Shown: one piece after another, positions 25,158-33,576 of the stretch | Position numbering within the stretch: position 1 is the first letter of the stretch | How the letters are laid out: each line of letters opens with the position of its first letter | Origin: QZKY01 sp942492925 | Lineage (GTDB): Bacteria > Pseudomonadota > Gammaproteobacteria > Burkholderiales > Burkholderiaceae_D | Length of the DNA stretch: 64,000 bases | Assembly (NCBI GenBank): GCA_942492925.1 | Contig: OW818641.1 | Location: forward strand, 1,860,001-1,924,000 | Direction: 5' to 3' | Made by a program: the position numbers and the translations under genes | Notes under the pieces: model-generated | Told to the model about the DNA's origin: nothing | What the model saw: only the letters and a program-made list of their open reading frames with translations | Databases searched by the model: none

Positions 25158-26947
25158 TTTTCATCCACCTGCAAAATGGCCAGAAACGCTTCTTGCGGGA
25201 TTTCGACCGACCCAACCTGCTTCATCCGCTTCTTGCCGGCCTTTTGCTTTTCCAGCAGTTTTCGTTTTCGCGTAATATCGCCGCCGTAACATTTCGCCAG
25301 CACGTTCTTGCGCAACGCCTTCACGTTTTCGCGGGAAATGATCGTCGAACCAATTGCCGCCTGAATCGCCACATCGAACATTTGCCGCGGAATCAGCTGG
25401 CGCATCTTCGCCGCCACCTGACGGCCGCGGAACTGACTGTTGGCACGATGCACGATGATCGCCAGCGCATCGACCTTGTCGCCATTGATCAGCATGTCGA
25501 CCTTCACGACGTCGGCTGCGCGATATTCCTTGAATTCGTATTCCATGGACGCATAACCGCGCGAGAGCGATTTCATGCGATCGAAGAAATCGAGCACAAT
25601 CTCGGCCATCGGCATCTCGTACGTCAGGCGTACCTGTTTGCCGTGGTAGTGCATGTCCATCTGAACGCCGCGTTTTTGCGTACACAGCGTCATGACCGGA
25701 CCGACATATTCCTGAGGCATGTAAAGATTCACCGTCACGATCGGTTCGCGAATTTCGCTGATCTTTGGCGGTTCCGGCATCTTGGCCGGATTATCCACCA
25801 TGATCACGTCGCCGCTGTTCATCACGACCTCATAGATGACTGTTGGTGCAGTCGTGATGAGATCCATGTCAAATTCGCGTTCCAGTCGCTCCTGCACAAT
25901 TTCCATGTGCAGCAAGCCGAGGAAGCCGCAACGAAAACCGAAACCCAACGCTGTTGAAACTTCAGGCTCATACTGCAACGACGCATCGTTGAGTTTGAGT
26001 TTTTCCAGCGAGTCGCGCAACGCGTCGTACTGATTGGCTTCCACCGGAAAGAGGCCCGCAAACACTTGCGGTTGCACTTCCTTAAAGCCCGGCAACGGCT
26101 CGGCCGCGGGCTTGGCCGCCAGCGTGATCGTATCGCCGACTTTCGCCGACTGCAATTCCTTGATACCGGCGATGATGAAACCCACCTGCCCCGCCGACAG
26201 CGACTCGCGCGATTGCGAGCGCGGCGTGAACACACCGAGGTTTTCCACCTGATTCTGCGCGCCCGTCGCCATCATCAAAATTTTGTCCTTCGGACGCAGC
26301 GTGCCATTCTTCACGCGCACCAGCATCACGACACCGACGTAAGGATCGAACCAGGAATCGATGATCAAGGCTTGCAGCGGCGCGGTTGGATCGCCTTGCG
26401 GCGGCGGCACTTTTTCGATCAGCGCTTCCAGAATGTCTTCGACGCCCTGGCCCGTCTTGGCTGAACACAGCACGGCGTCGCCCGCATCCAGTCCGATGAC
26501 TTCTTCAATCTCCGACTTGGCCGAATCCGGATCGGCGGAAGGCAAGTCGATCTTGTTCAGCACCGGCATCACTTCGACGCCCAGATCGAGCGCGGTGTAG
26601 CAATTCGCCACCGTCTGCGCTTCCACGCCTTGCGAGGCATCTACCACGAGCAGCGCGCCTTCGCATGCGGAGAGCGAACGGCTGACTTCATAGCTGAAGT
26701 CCACGTGTCCCGGCGTATCGATCAGGTTCAGGTTATAGGTCTCGCCATTCCTGGCTTTATAAATCAGCGCAGCGGTCTGAGCCTTGATGGTGATGCCGCG
26801 TTCGCGCTCCAGATCCATCGAATCGAGGACCTGCGCTTCCATTTCGCGATCCGACAGCCCGCCGCACATCTGGATGATGCGATCGGCCAGTGTCGACTTG
26901 CCATGGTCGATGTGAGCAATGATGGAAAAATTGCGAATATTCTTCAT
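25154..26947 (-). CDS. lepA: Elongation factor 4 (back-translocating GTPase)
   Basis: 597 residues, close to E. coli LepA (599). The G1 motif AHIDHGKST is near residue 11, DTPGHVDF and NKIDLPSADP follow, and the LepA-specific C-terminal domain ends with GGDITRKRKLLEKQKAGKKRMKQ. LepA acts on the ribosome during translation. It is the first gene of the lepA-lepB-DUF4845-rnc-era-recO-pdxJ-acpS-nagZ operon. Confidence 0.97.
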   Translation of the reverse strand: MKNIRNFSIIAHIDHGKSTLADRIIQMCGGLSDREMEAQVLDSMDLERERGITIKAQTAALIYKARNGETYNLNLIDTPGHVDFSYEVSRSLSACEGALLVVDASQGVEAQTVANCYTALDLGVEVMPVLNKIDLPSADPDSAKSEIEEVIGLDAGDAVLCSAKTGQGVEDILEALIEKVPPPQGDPTAPLQALIIDSWFDPYVGVVMLVRVKNGTLRPKDKILMMATGAQNQVENLGVFTPRSQSRESLSAGQVGFIIAGIKELQSAKVGDTITLAAKPAAEPLPGFKEVQPQVFAGLFPVEANQYDALRDSLEKLKLNDASLQYEPEVSTALGFGFRCGFLGLLHMEIVQERLEREFDMDLITTAPTVIYEVVMNSGDVIMVDNPAKMPEPPKISEIREPIVTVNLYMPQEYVGPVMTLCTQKRGVQMDMHYHGKQVRLTYEMPMAEIVLDFFDRMKSLSRGYASMEYEFKEYRAADVVKVDMLINGDKVDALAIIVHRANSQFRGRQVAAKMRQLIPRQMFDVAIQAAIGSTIISRENVKALRKNVLAKCYGGDITRKRKLLEKQKAGKKRMKQVGSVEIPQEAFLAILQVDEK

Positions 26948-27134
26948 TCAGTCTTTTTAATAGATAGGGTCAACCCTCGCCTCCCGGCGAAATCTGCGCC
27001 ATTTTACCGGATTTCACGAAGGAAACGATGTTATCCGGCCTTCGTGTGGCAACTTTAACAACAATCGCTTACTCTCACCTCCCGCATATTCTGAGGAAAC
27101 AAGTTGCATTTAATGCAATCTATAAACGCCCTTC

Positions 27135-28421
27135 TTATTCCGCCCGCACCCTGGGCAGATCCTCCCAATCGGTCGTGTAGTTCGGGGTACGACGATCGGC
27201 CCGCGTCGTCCAGCGCACCCTGGTACCGGCTGATCCGACAAACAGCGTGTCCCGTCCGTAGGCGCCATTCACCGCATCCATCGCCGTCATCACCTTGTCT
27301 GACTGTGCCCTGCTCGCGCCGCTGTCGAACAGACTGTGCTGACGGCATGCCGCATCCGACAAATCCATCAGCACCACCCCCGCCTTCTTGTAGGGGTAAC
27401 CCTTGCGAAAAATCCGCTGCAAACCGGAGAGCGCCGCCCCTGTCAGATCGCGCGTGTCGTCCGACGGATCAGGCAAAGGTACGGTCATGCCATTCGCGTA
27501 ATGACGTTCGCGAAACCGGCTGGTTTCGACATAAACATGAATCGCGCCACACACCGAGGCTTGCCCACGCAAGCGCTCGCACGCCCGAGCCACAAACGTT
27601 GAAACCGCCGCGCCAATTTCATCCAGCGTCGTCACCGCTTCACCGAACGAACGGGATGCGATGATTTGCTGGCGCGGGTTTTCGACTTCTTCCAGCTCCA
27701 GACAGGGTTCGCGGTGCAGTTCGCTCACGATGCGCTCCATCACCACACCAAAACGGGCCTGCAACTTTTCCGGTTTCGCCTGCAACAAGTCAGCAACGGT
27801 TGCGATACCCAATCGCTGCAAGCTCTCCGCTGTCTTGCGGCCAATGCCCCACACTTCGTTGACCTCGATGCTCGACAGAAGCGTGCGCCGTTTTCGTTCT
27901 GTCATCGATGCAAAATCGCACACGCCATCGAATGCCGATTGGGTCTTGGCGATATAGTTGGCCAGCTTCGCCAACGTCTTGGACGGTGCAATACCCACGC
28001 ACACCGGCAAGCCCGTCCATTGCCACACACGCTGGCGCATCGCCTGCCCCATCGCCGTCGGTGTTCCCCACCGCCCCAGCATGCCGTCCAGCCCGACGAA
28101 GCTTTCGTCAATCGAATACACCTCCACCTCGGGGCTGAAGCCGCGCAAGGTCGCCACCACCCGATCGCTCATGTCGCTGTACAGCGCAAAATTCGACGAC
28201 AGCGCCACGATGCCGTTCCTGCGTGCCATGTCCTGCATCTTGAACCAGGGCGTCCCCATCTTCACACCCAGCGCTTTCACTTCATTCGACCGCGCCACCG
28301 CACAACCATCATTGCTCGACAACACCACCACTGGCTTATTCTGCAGGCGCGGATCGAACACGCGTTCACACGACACGAAAAAATTATTGCAATCCACGAG
28401 CGCAAAAAGCGGGGCACTCAT
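27135..28421 (-). CDS. umuC: Y-family DNA polymerase V catalytic subunit
   Basis: 428 residues. The polymerase palm starts FALVDCNNFFVSCERVF and contains YSIDESFVGLDG with the catalytic Asp-Glu near residue 102. A helix-hairpin-helix follows (VNEVWGIGRKTAESLQRLGI), then the little-finger region. UmuC with processed UmuD carries out error-prone translesion synthesis. Its ATG overlaps the umuD stop, so both come from the LexA-controlled promoter upstream of umuD. Confidence 0.93.
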   Translation of the reverse strand: MSAPLFALVDCNNFFVSCERVFDPRLQNKPVVVLSSNDGCAVARSNEVKALGVKMGTPWFKMQDMARRNGIVALSSNFALYSDMSDRVVATLRGFSPEVEVYSIDESFVGLDGMLGRWGTPTAMGQAMRQRVWQWTGLPVCVGIAPSKTLAKLANYIAKTQSAFDGVCDFASMTERKRRTLLSSIEVNEVWGIGRKTAESLQRLGIATVADLLQAKPEKLQARFGVVMERIVSELHREPCLELEEVENPRQQIIASRSFGEAVTTLDEIGAAVSTFVARACERLRGQASVCGAIHVYVETSRFRERHYANGMTVPLPDPSDDTRDLTGAALSGLQRIFRKGYPYKKAGVVLMDLSDAACRQHSLFDSGASRAQSDKVMTAMDAVNGAYGRDTLFVGSAGTRVRWTTRADRRTPNYTTDWEDLPRVRAE

Positions 28422-28837
28422 ACCGCGATCTTCCGCACCACGCCGACCACCACCCCCCAGATCTGCAAGGCCTCGTCCGCTTTCAAGCGAATCGGCGCAT
28501 ACGCCGGATTTTCCGCGTGCAATTCAACCGCCTTCCCCCGATGATGCAAGCGTCTGAGCGTATACTCGCTGTTCACCACCGCGACCACGATATGGCCATC
28601 CTTCGGTTCGACGGCCCGATCGACGAGCACCTTGTCGCCATCCAGAATGCCCACCCCGCGCATGCTGTCGCCCTCCACCGTGAAATAGTAGGAAGCTATG
28701 CGATGACGAATCAAATAGTCATTGGCATCCAGCCCGCCTTCACCGGCTTCGGCAACCCCCACCCCAAACAGCACCGAAGAAGAAGACGCGCACAAATCAT
28801 GCGCCTGATGAGGAAACGGAAGATCTTGAGAGTCCAT
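28418..28837 (-). CDS. umuD: UmuD-like S24 protein with Arg at the catalytic Lys position
   Basis: 139 residues from the ATG at 28837 (GGAC ahead), the same length as E. coli UmuD; the frame extends upstream through the LexA box, so a longer start is excluded. The cleavage-site region reads VAEAGEGG (Ala-Gly). The catalytic Ser is in VEGDSMRGVG. The second catalytic residue, Lys97 of E. coli in FTVKKL, aligns with YTLRRL here; the codon is AGA, one base from AAA. With equal spacing (37 residues from the Ser) this is the catalytic position. Self-cleavage may therefore be impaired, so UmuD' formation and polymerase V activation are in doubt. The fold is otherwise complete. Confidence 0.85.
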   Translation of the reverse strand: MDSQDLPFPHQAHDLCASSSSVLFGVGVAEAGEGGLDANDYLIRHRIASYYFTVEGDSMRGVGILDGDKVLVDRAVEPKDGHIVVAVVNSEYTLRRLHHRGKAVELHAENPAYAPIRLKADEALQIWGVVVGVVRKIAV

Positions 28838-28867
28838 AAGCGTCCAGCAATACATGTCGCAGACAAA

Positions 28868-28887
28868 TACTGTATGCGCATACAGTA
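28868..28887. promoter_or_regulatory. LexA (SOS) box of umuDC
   Basis: A perfect palindrome TA-CTGT-ATGCGCAT-ACAG-TA matching the CTGT-N8-ACAG LexA consensus. It overlaps the -10 of the umuDC promoter, so LexA binding would block RNA polymerase. Confidence 0.9.
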
Positions 28888-28912
28888 TAGGAGATTTTAT
28901 GGTTGCCAGCAA
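28884..28912 (-). promoter_or_regulatory. umuDC promoter
   Basis: On the minus strand -35 TTGCTG (28912-28907), a 17-base spacer and -10 TATACT (28889-28884). The -10 overlaps the LexA box. Confidence 0.7.
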
Positions 28913-29066
28913 TTTTTGTGTAAAGTGTCTTTTTGGCAACCAATCCACTAGACCGCCCACACTTTTTTCCCACTCTCTGTGGAAATGAGCAATGGCTTGC
29001 TGCTAAACTTTGTCCGCTAAAAATCATGGAACGTTCATTACATCCCCCGCAGTACAAAAAGAGGTT

Positions 29067-30284
29067 ATGACGACGATTCACCCCACCCCGCCTTCCGCCT
29101 GGCAAAATTTCTGCAAAAAGCTGATTCTCGAAAGACTCGCGCGCATTCAGCGTGGGCGATTGAATCTCACCCTCCCGGAAGGGACGCATTGCACCTACGG
29201 CGATCCTGCTACCGGTCGTGTCGCCCTGCTGGAAATCCATGATCCCGCTTTTTTTTCCCGCGTGGTGCTGGGTGCCGATGTCGGTCTCGGTGAAGCCTAT
29301 GTCGACGGGCTGTGGGACAGCCCGGATATCCCTGGATTATTCTCACTGCTGATTCACAACCGCGACCACCTCGCCGAAGGTAACTTTCTCGTTACAGCCT
29401 TCACGCGGGGCATGGATCGCATTCGCCACCTGTTGCGCGATAACTCAATTCGCGGCAGCCGCCGCAACATCCACGAACATTACGATCTAGGCAATGATTT
29501 TTACCAGCTCTTCCTCGATCCGACGATGAGCTATTCCTGCGGGATTTACCAGTCGCCGGATGACTCGCTCGAACAGACGCAAAAAAATAAGCAGCAAGCC
29601 TTCATCGACAAACTCCGCATCGGTCCGAACGATCACGTGCTCGAAATTGGCTGCGGGTGGGGCGGTTTCGCCGTCGAAGCGGTGCGCCAGACGGGCTGTC
29701 GCGTCACGGGCATCACCATCTCGGAAGCCCAACGCACATGGGCGCTCGAACGCGTGAAACGCGAAGGACTGACGGATCGCATCGACATCCAGCTCATCGA
29801 TTACCGCAAGATCGCAGGCCGCTTCGATCACATCGTCTCCATCGAAATGCTGGAAGCAGTCGGCCACCGCTGGCTCCCCGCCTTCTTCCAGCGCTGCGAC
29901 AGCCTGCTTAAACCGGGCGGTTTGATGGGGCTTCAGACCATCACCATTCCCGATGAAAAGTACGATGACCACCGACGCGGCACGGACTGGATCCGCAAGC
30001 ACATTTTCCCTGGCGGCCACCTGCCGTCGCTCGGGGCCATCCGCGACGCGATCACTGGCCACACCACGCTTGCCATTCAGGATATGCAGGAAATTGGACT
30101 ACACTACGCCGGCACCTTGCGCGAGTGGCGAGAACGATTCCTCGCGCAACTGCCCGCCGTCGAATTGCTCGGGCTGGATCAAACTTTTCAGCGCAAATGG
30201 CTCTACTATCTGGCCTCTTGCGAAGGCGGCTTCACGACGCAAGCGACGGGCAATCTCCAAATTGTGCTGGCTAAAAATTGCTAG
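29067..30284 (+). CDS. cfa: Cyclopropane-fatty-acyl-phospholipid synthase
   Basis: 405 residues from the ATG at 29067, preceded by GAGG seven bases ahead. The frame extends to 29010 without a ribosome site there. The SAM-binding motif VLEIGCGWGGFA lies near residue 193, with GITISEAQ after it; the substrate domain has the family stretch HYDLGNDFYQLFLD. The enzyme adds methylene from SAM to unsaturated phospholipid acyl chains in the membrane, typically on entry to stationary phase or under stress. It is monocistronic and followed by a hairpin terminator shared with tRNA-His. Confidence 0.92.
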   Translation: MTTIHPTPPSAWQNFCKKLILERLARIQRGRLNLTLPEGTHCTYGDPATGRVALLEIHDPAFFSRVVLGADVGLGEAYVDGLWDSPDIPGLFSLLIHNRDHLAEGNFLVTAFTRGMDRIRHLLRDNSIRGSRRNIHEHYDLGNDFYQLFLDPTMSYSCGIYQSPDDSLEQTQKNKQQAFIDKLRIGPNDHVLEIGCGWGGFAVEAVRQTGCRVTGITISEAQRTWALERVKREGLTDRIDIQLIDYRKIAGRFDHIVSIEMLEAVGHRWLPAFFQRCDSLLKPGGLMGLQTITIPDEKYDDHRRGTDWIRKHIFPGGHLPSLGAIRDAITGHTTLAIQDMQEIGLHYAGTLREWRERFLAQLPAVELLGLDQTFQRKWLYYLASCEGGFTTQATGNLQIVLAKNC

Positions 30285-30310
30285 TATCTCGATATCGACA
30301 CCCCTCGCAA

Positions 30311-30340
30311 AAAAGCCCAACCGATCGGCTGGGCTTTTTC
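30311..30340. terminator. Bidirectional rho-independent terminator (cfa / tRNA-His)
   Basis: Hairpin with arms AAAAGCCCA and TGGGCTTTT around a CCGATCGG core. It is followed by T-runs on both strands and lies between the cfa stop and the tRNA-His 3' end. Confidence 0.85.
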
Positions 30341-30348
30341 GAATTTTA

Positions 30349-30424
30349 TGGGGTGGCCGACGGGGATCGAACCCGCGACAACAGGAATCACAATCCTGGA
30401 CTCTACCAACTGAGCTACGGCCAC
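30349..30424 (-). tRNA. tRNA-His (GTG)
   Basis: A 76-base cloverleaf starting GTGGCCGTAGCTCAGTTGG, with anticodon GTG in ATTGTGAT, T-arm GGGTTCGATCCCC and encoded CCA. The base before the acceptor is G, as required for the extra G-1 of tRNA-His. Confidence 0.95.
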
Positions 30425-30497
30425 CACTAAGGGAACTGGCAATTATACACAAAATGCCATTTGTCTGACAAGCAGGGGGCACGTAACGTCCAAGGCC

Positions 30498-31799
30498 TCA
30501 GTGCTGCAACAGCCCGTTCACCTTGACCAAATCGTCTTCTTTCAGCGTACCAGCCGCAGACTTGAGTTTCAACCCATTCATGATCGTGTCGTAGCGCGCC
30601 TTGGCCAGATCCTTACGCGTAGAATAAAGTTGTTGTTGCGCGTTGAGGACATCGATGTTGATGCGCACACCAACCTCATACCCGAGCTTGTTGGAATCCA
30701 GTGCGGATTGACTGGACACTTCCGCCGCTTCAAGCGCTTTCACCTGCGCCAAGCCACTGGTCACCCCCAGGAAAGACTGGCGCGCGCTTTGCGCCGCACT
30801 TCGGCGGGTGTATTCGAGATCGTTGCGCGCCTTGTCTTCAAGCGCAATCGCTTCGCGTACCTTGCTCGTTACCCCGAATCCGGCAAACAGCGGGATCGTC
30901 CATTGCACGCCGATGGAGTTAGTATAAGGGGTGTCCGAATAAGGCGCGTCGCTTGAATACTGGGTTCGGTTACGCCCCGCGACAAGATCCACCGTGGGCA
31001 TGTGCCCGGCACGTACCCGCGATATTTCACGTTGCGCAATTTCCAGCGACAGTTGCGATCCGAGTACGCCAAAGTTCTGCTTTTCGGCATAGTCCACCCA
31101 AGTCTCGATTTTTTCAGGCGTCGGTGGATCAATCGCAACACCCGCACGCAACGGCGTCAATGCACCCGGTGGCTTGCCAATAATTTGCAGCAATGCCGTG
31201 CGCTTGACTTCCAGATCATTTTGTCCCGCCAGTTCCTGCGCGACGGCCAAATCGTAGCGCGCTTGCGCTTCGTGCGTATCCGTAATCGTTGCCGTCCCCA
31301 CTTCAAAATTGCGTTTCGCCGAAGCCAGTTGCTCGCTGATGGCCGCCTTTTGCGCCTGAACGAACGTAATCACATCTTGCGCAGTCAGCACATCAAAATA
31401 GGCTTGCGAGACGCGCACGATCAAATCCTGCTGCGCCTGGGCAAAAGTCGCTTCGCTGAGCGCCGTCGTCAATTTTCCTTGGCGATATTTCTGGATCGCA
31501 TCCCAATTGAACAGCGGCTGCGTCAACGTCACGCCATAGGTATTTTTGTTGTAGTCCGACTCGCTGCTGGATTCAATTTTGGAATAACTGCCTGAGGCGG
31601 CAATCACCGGCAGCAGCCCCGCGCGACCCTGCGGGGTTTTCTCTTCCCCCGCCGTGAGACTCGCACGCGCACTGGCGTATTGGGCGTCATTCGTCAGCGC
31701 TTCCTTGTAGATCTGCATCAAATCGGCTGCCTGCGCTGGCATCGACAGCCATACGCCAGCCAGCAAGGTAAACAGCAATTTGTGCATGGGCTTTTTCAT
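30498..31799 (-). CDS. tolC: TolC-family outer membrane efflux protein
   Basis: 433 residues from the ATG at 31799; a second in-frame ATG five codons upstream is possible. A signal peptide ends at a typical AQA site (LSMPAQAADL). The rest has the internal duplication of the outer-membrane factor family, with GTATITDTHEAQARYD and VGVRINIDVLNAQQQLYSTRKDLAKARYD marking the two halves. It forms the trimeric channel for tripartite efflux and type I secretion. It follows pcm by 28 bases, and MacA/MacB-like partners are encoded 2 kb away. Confidence 0.9.
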   Translation of the reverse strand: MKKPMHKLLFTLLAGVWLSMPAQAADLMQIYKEALTNDAQYASARASLTAGEEKTPQGRAGLLPVIAASGSYSKIESSSESDYNKNTYGVTLTQPLFNWDAIQKYRQGKLTTALSEATFAQAQQDLIVRVSQAYFDVLTAQDVITFVQAQKAAISEQLASAKRNFEVGTATITDTHEAQARYDLAVAQELAGQNDLEVKRTALLQIIGKPPGALTPLRAGVAIDPPTPEKIETWVDYAEKQNFGVLGSQLSLEIAQREISRVRAGHMPTVDLVAGRNRTQYSSDAPYSDTPYTNSIGVQWTIPLFAGFGVTSKVREAIALEDKARNDLEYTRRSAAQSARQSFLGVTSGLAQVKALEAAEVSSQSALDSNKLGYEVGVRINIDVLNAQQQLYSTRKDLAKARYDTIMNGLKLKSAAGTLKEDDLVKVNGLLQH

Positions 31800-31827
31800 T
31801 TTTCGTTGCCTCATTCATCCACTTCAT

Positions 31828-32493
31828 TCAAAAACGGAAACGGGATAATTTTGTCGCTTCACGCAAGGGTTTGATGCACGTTTCAAACAAGTTTACGGTA
31901 GCGTAGCCTTTTTCTGTCGTGCGGGTGATGATTTGCGCACGCATCAGCGGTGCATCGCCCAGAAACGCCGCAATCCGGCCACCCACCTTGATCTGCCGCA
32001 AAAACGCCTCCGGCAACACCGACAACGCACCAGAAATGACGATCACATCATATGCCGCCTCAGCATCGCCCAACCCCTGTGTGCCATCGCCGAGCACCAC
32101 CTCGACATTGGCAACGCCATAGGCAGCAAGATTATTCTGCGCGAATGCTTGTAATGTCGGTTCGATTTCGATCGTGATCACGTGCCGCGCGCGATGCGCA
32201 AGAAGGGCCGCCATGTAGCCGGACCCGGCACCGATTTCAAGCACCCGCTCATGCTGTTTGGGGGCAATCGCCTGAAGTAGCCGCGCTTCCGTAATGGGCG
32301 TCAGCATGTTTTCGCCACAAGGCAAGGGAATTTCGATGTCGGCAAACGCGAACGCAGCATAAGCCGATGGCACAAAGTGCTCACGTCGAACGCCTGCCAG
32401 CAAATCGAGGACTTCCTGTGAATGGACATTGCCGCCCACGCAAATCTGCTGGTCGATCATGTTGCGACGCGCCTGTTCAATGTTCACGCCCAT
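31828..32493 (-). CDS. pcm: Protein-L-isoaspartate O-methyltransferase
   Basis: 221 residues. The SAM motif VLEIGAGSGYMAALLA is near residue 80, and upstream ENMLTPITEARLLQ matches the PCMT substrate region. The enzyme methylates isoaspartyl residues for repair of damaged proteins. It is the first gene of the pcm-tolC pair, a common neighbour set in Burkholderiales. Some family members in this position lack the conserved Pcm substrate Ser/Thr and have uncertain activity. Confidence 0.85.
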   Translation of the reverse strand: MGVNIEQARRNMIDQQICVGGNVHSQEVLDLLAGVRREHFVPSAYAAFAFADIEIPLPCGENMLTPITEARLLQAIAPKQHERVLEIGAGSGYMAALLAHRARHVITIEIEPTLQAFAQNNLAAYGVANVEVVLGDGTQGLGDAEAAYDVIVISGALSVLPEAFLRQIKVGGRIAAFLGDAPLMRAQIITRTTEKGYATVNLFETCIKPLREATKLSRFRF

Positions 32494-32767
32494 TGCCCCT
32501 CACGTTCCATTGCGCTCTCTTGCGCTGTATGCCCACTGCACACCTACCGTTTACCTCAACATTCTATCAAACGTCTGCGAGGGCATGCGGCGATTTCTGA
32601 ATATCGGCACTTGCCTCACCGAAGGAACAACCGAACAAGTTAGGATGATTTCGATTACGCGATGGAGATCGCGACGATAGATCTGTCATCGTGATCTGTG
32701 ATCGGGTAAGCGCCAGTGGCTGGTTTGATGTCGGCTACCGCGCGACAGAGACGCTTCATTTAATAAT

Positions 32768-33409
32768 TTATGCTTTTTGACCTACCAATCCGTTCATGCA
32801 GAGATCCAACATGCTATCCAGATACCTCTCGGGAGAGATGGGCTCAATCTTGGTCGCACCGAAAGAATGCTTCCACATCATCAACATCATTAGCGGCGCC
32901 ATGATGACTTGCGTGATGTGATGCACATCGACCTTGCGAATTTCGCCGCGTTCAATGCCGCGCCGCAGCACGCCCTCAAACATGCCCATGCCGCGCGCAA
33001 TGAATTCCTTGTGATAGAACTCCGCCAGTTCCGGGAAATGGGCCGATTCCAGCAAGACGAGTCGACTCAGTCCTGCCAAACGCGTGTTGCCGATCTGGTT
33101 CCACCAGGTTTGAATCAAGTAGCGAAACTGTTCGATACTGTCAGCCACTTTGTTTTTGAGCGTATCCTCAGCCGCCACCAATTTCGGCAACAAGCTTTCA
33201 CGCACCACCGCCTTGAATAATTCTTCTTTGCCGGAGAAATACAAGTAGAGCGTGCCTTTGGAAACCCCGGCGCGCCTAGCCACATCTTCCAGACGTGTTG
33301 CCGCAAATCCGCGCTCGACAAACAAATCAAGTGCCGCTTCCAGTAACTCTCCCGGACGGGCGTCCTTGCGCCGCGTCCAGCGCGGTTGAGGTTTGTTTTC
33401 GGTTTGCAT
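32768..33409 (-). CDS. TetR/AcrR-family transcriptional regulator
   Basis: 213 residues. The N-terminal helix-turn-helix has the family pattern ELLEAALDLFVERGFAAT then VARRAGVSKGTLYLYFSGKEELF (residues 20-66, split here). The C-terminal ligand domain is variable. It is divergent from the macA-macB-like operon, so it most likely represses that efflux system and itself. A promoter and a dyad overlapping its start point lie in the 167-base divergent gap. Confidence 0.88.
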   Translation of the reverse strand: MQTENKPQPRWTRRKDARPGELLEAALDLFVERGFAATRLEDVARRAGVSKGTLYLYFSGKEELFKAVVRESLLPKLVAAEDTLKNKVADSIEQFRYLIQTWWNQIGNTRLAGLSRLVLLESAHFPELAEFYHKEFIARGMGMFEGVLRRGIERGEIRKVDVHHITQVIMAPLMMLMMWKHSFGATKIEPISPERYLDSMLDLCMNGLVGQKA

Positions 33410-33433
33410 ATCAGTTTACCAACCCCCAGTAAC

Positions 33434-33447
33434 TTACTTTTGAGTCA
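33434..33447. promoter_or_regulatory. Candidate TetR-family operator
   Basis: Dyad TTACT-TTTG-AGTCA (arms match in four of five positions) placed at the expected transcription start of the tetR gene. It is a plausible autoregulatory site. Confidence 0.35.
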
Positions 33448-33449
33448 TT

Positions 33450-33478
33450 AATATAGGTGTGCAAAAAGGTAACGTCAA
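33450..33478 (-). promoter_or_regulatory. Promoter of the TetR-family gene
   Basis: On the minus strand -35 TTGACG (33478-33473), a 17-base spacer and -10 TATATT (33455-33450), about 40 bases ahead of the ATG. Confidence 0.65.
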
Positions 33479-33576
33479 TAATTTATTGCCTACAGAAGTA
33501 TTTATTACAAAACATCAACCAGCCCTTGATCTTTCCCGCTAGAATTATCAACGAACAATATGTTTCCTCATTGACT

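Noticed and set aside
32734..32741. Second copy of the ops core GCGGTAGC on the minus strand
   Set aside because: It lies upstream of pcm with no glycan genes nearby, and the flanks do not match ops; such an 8-mer is expected about twice by chance.
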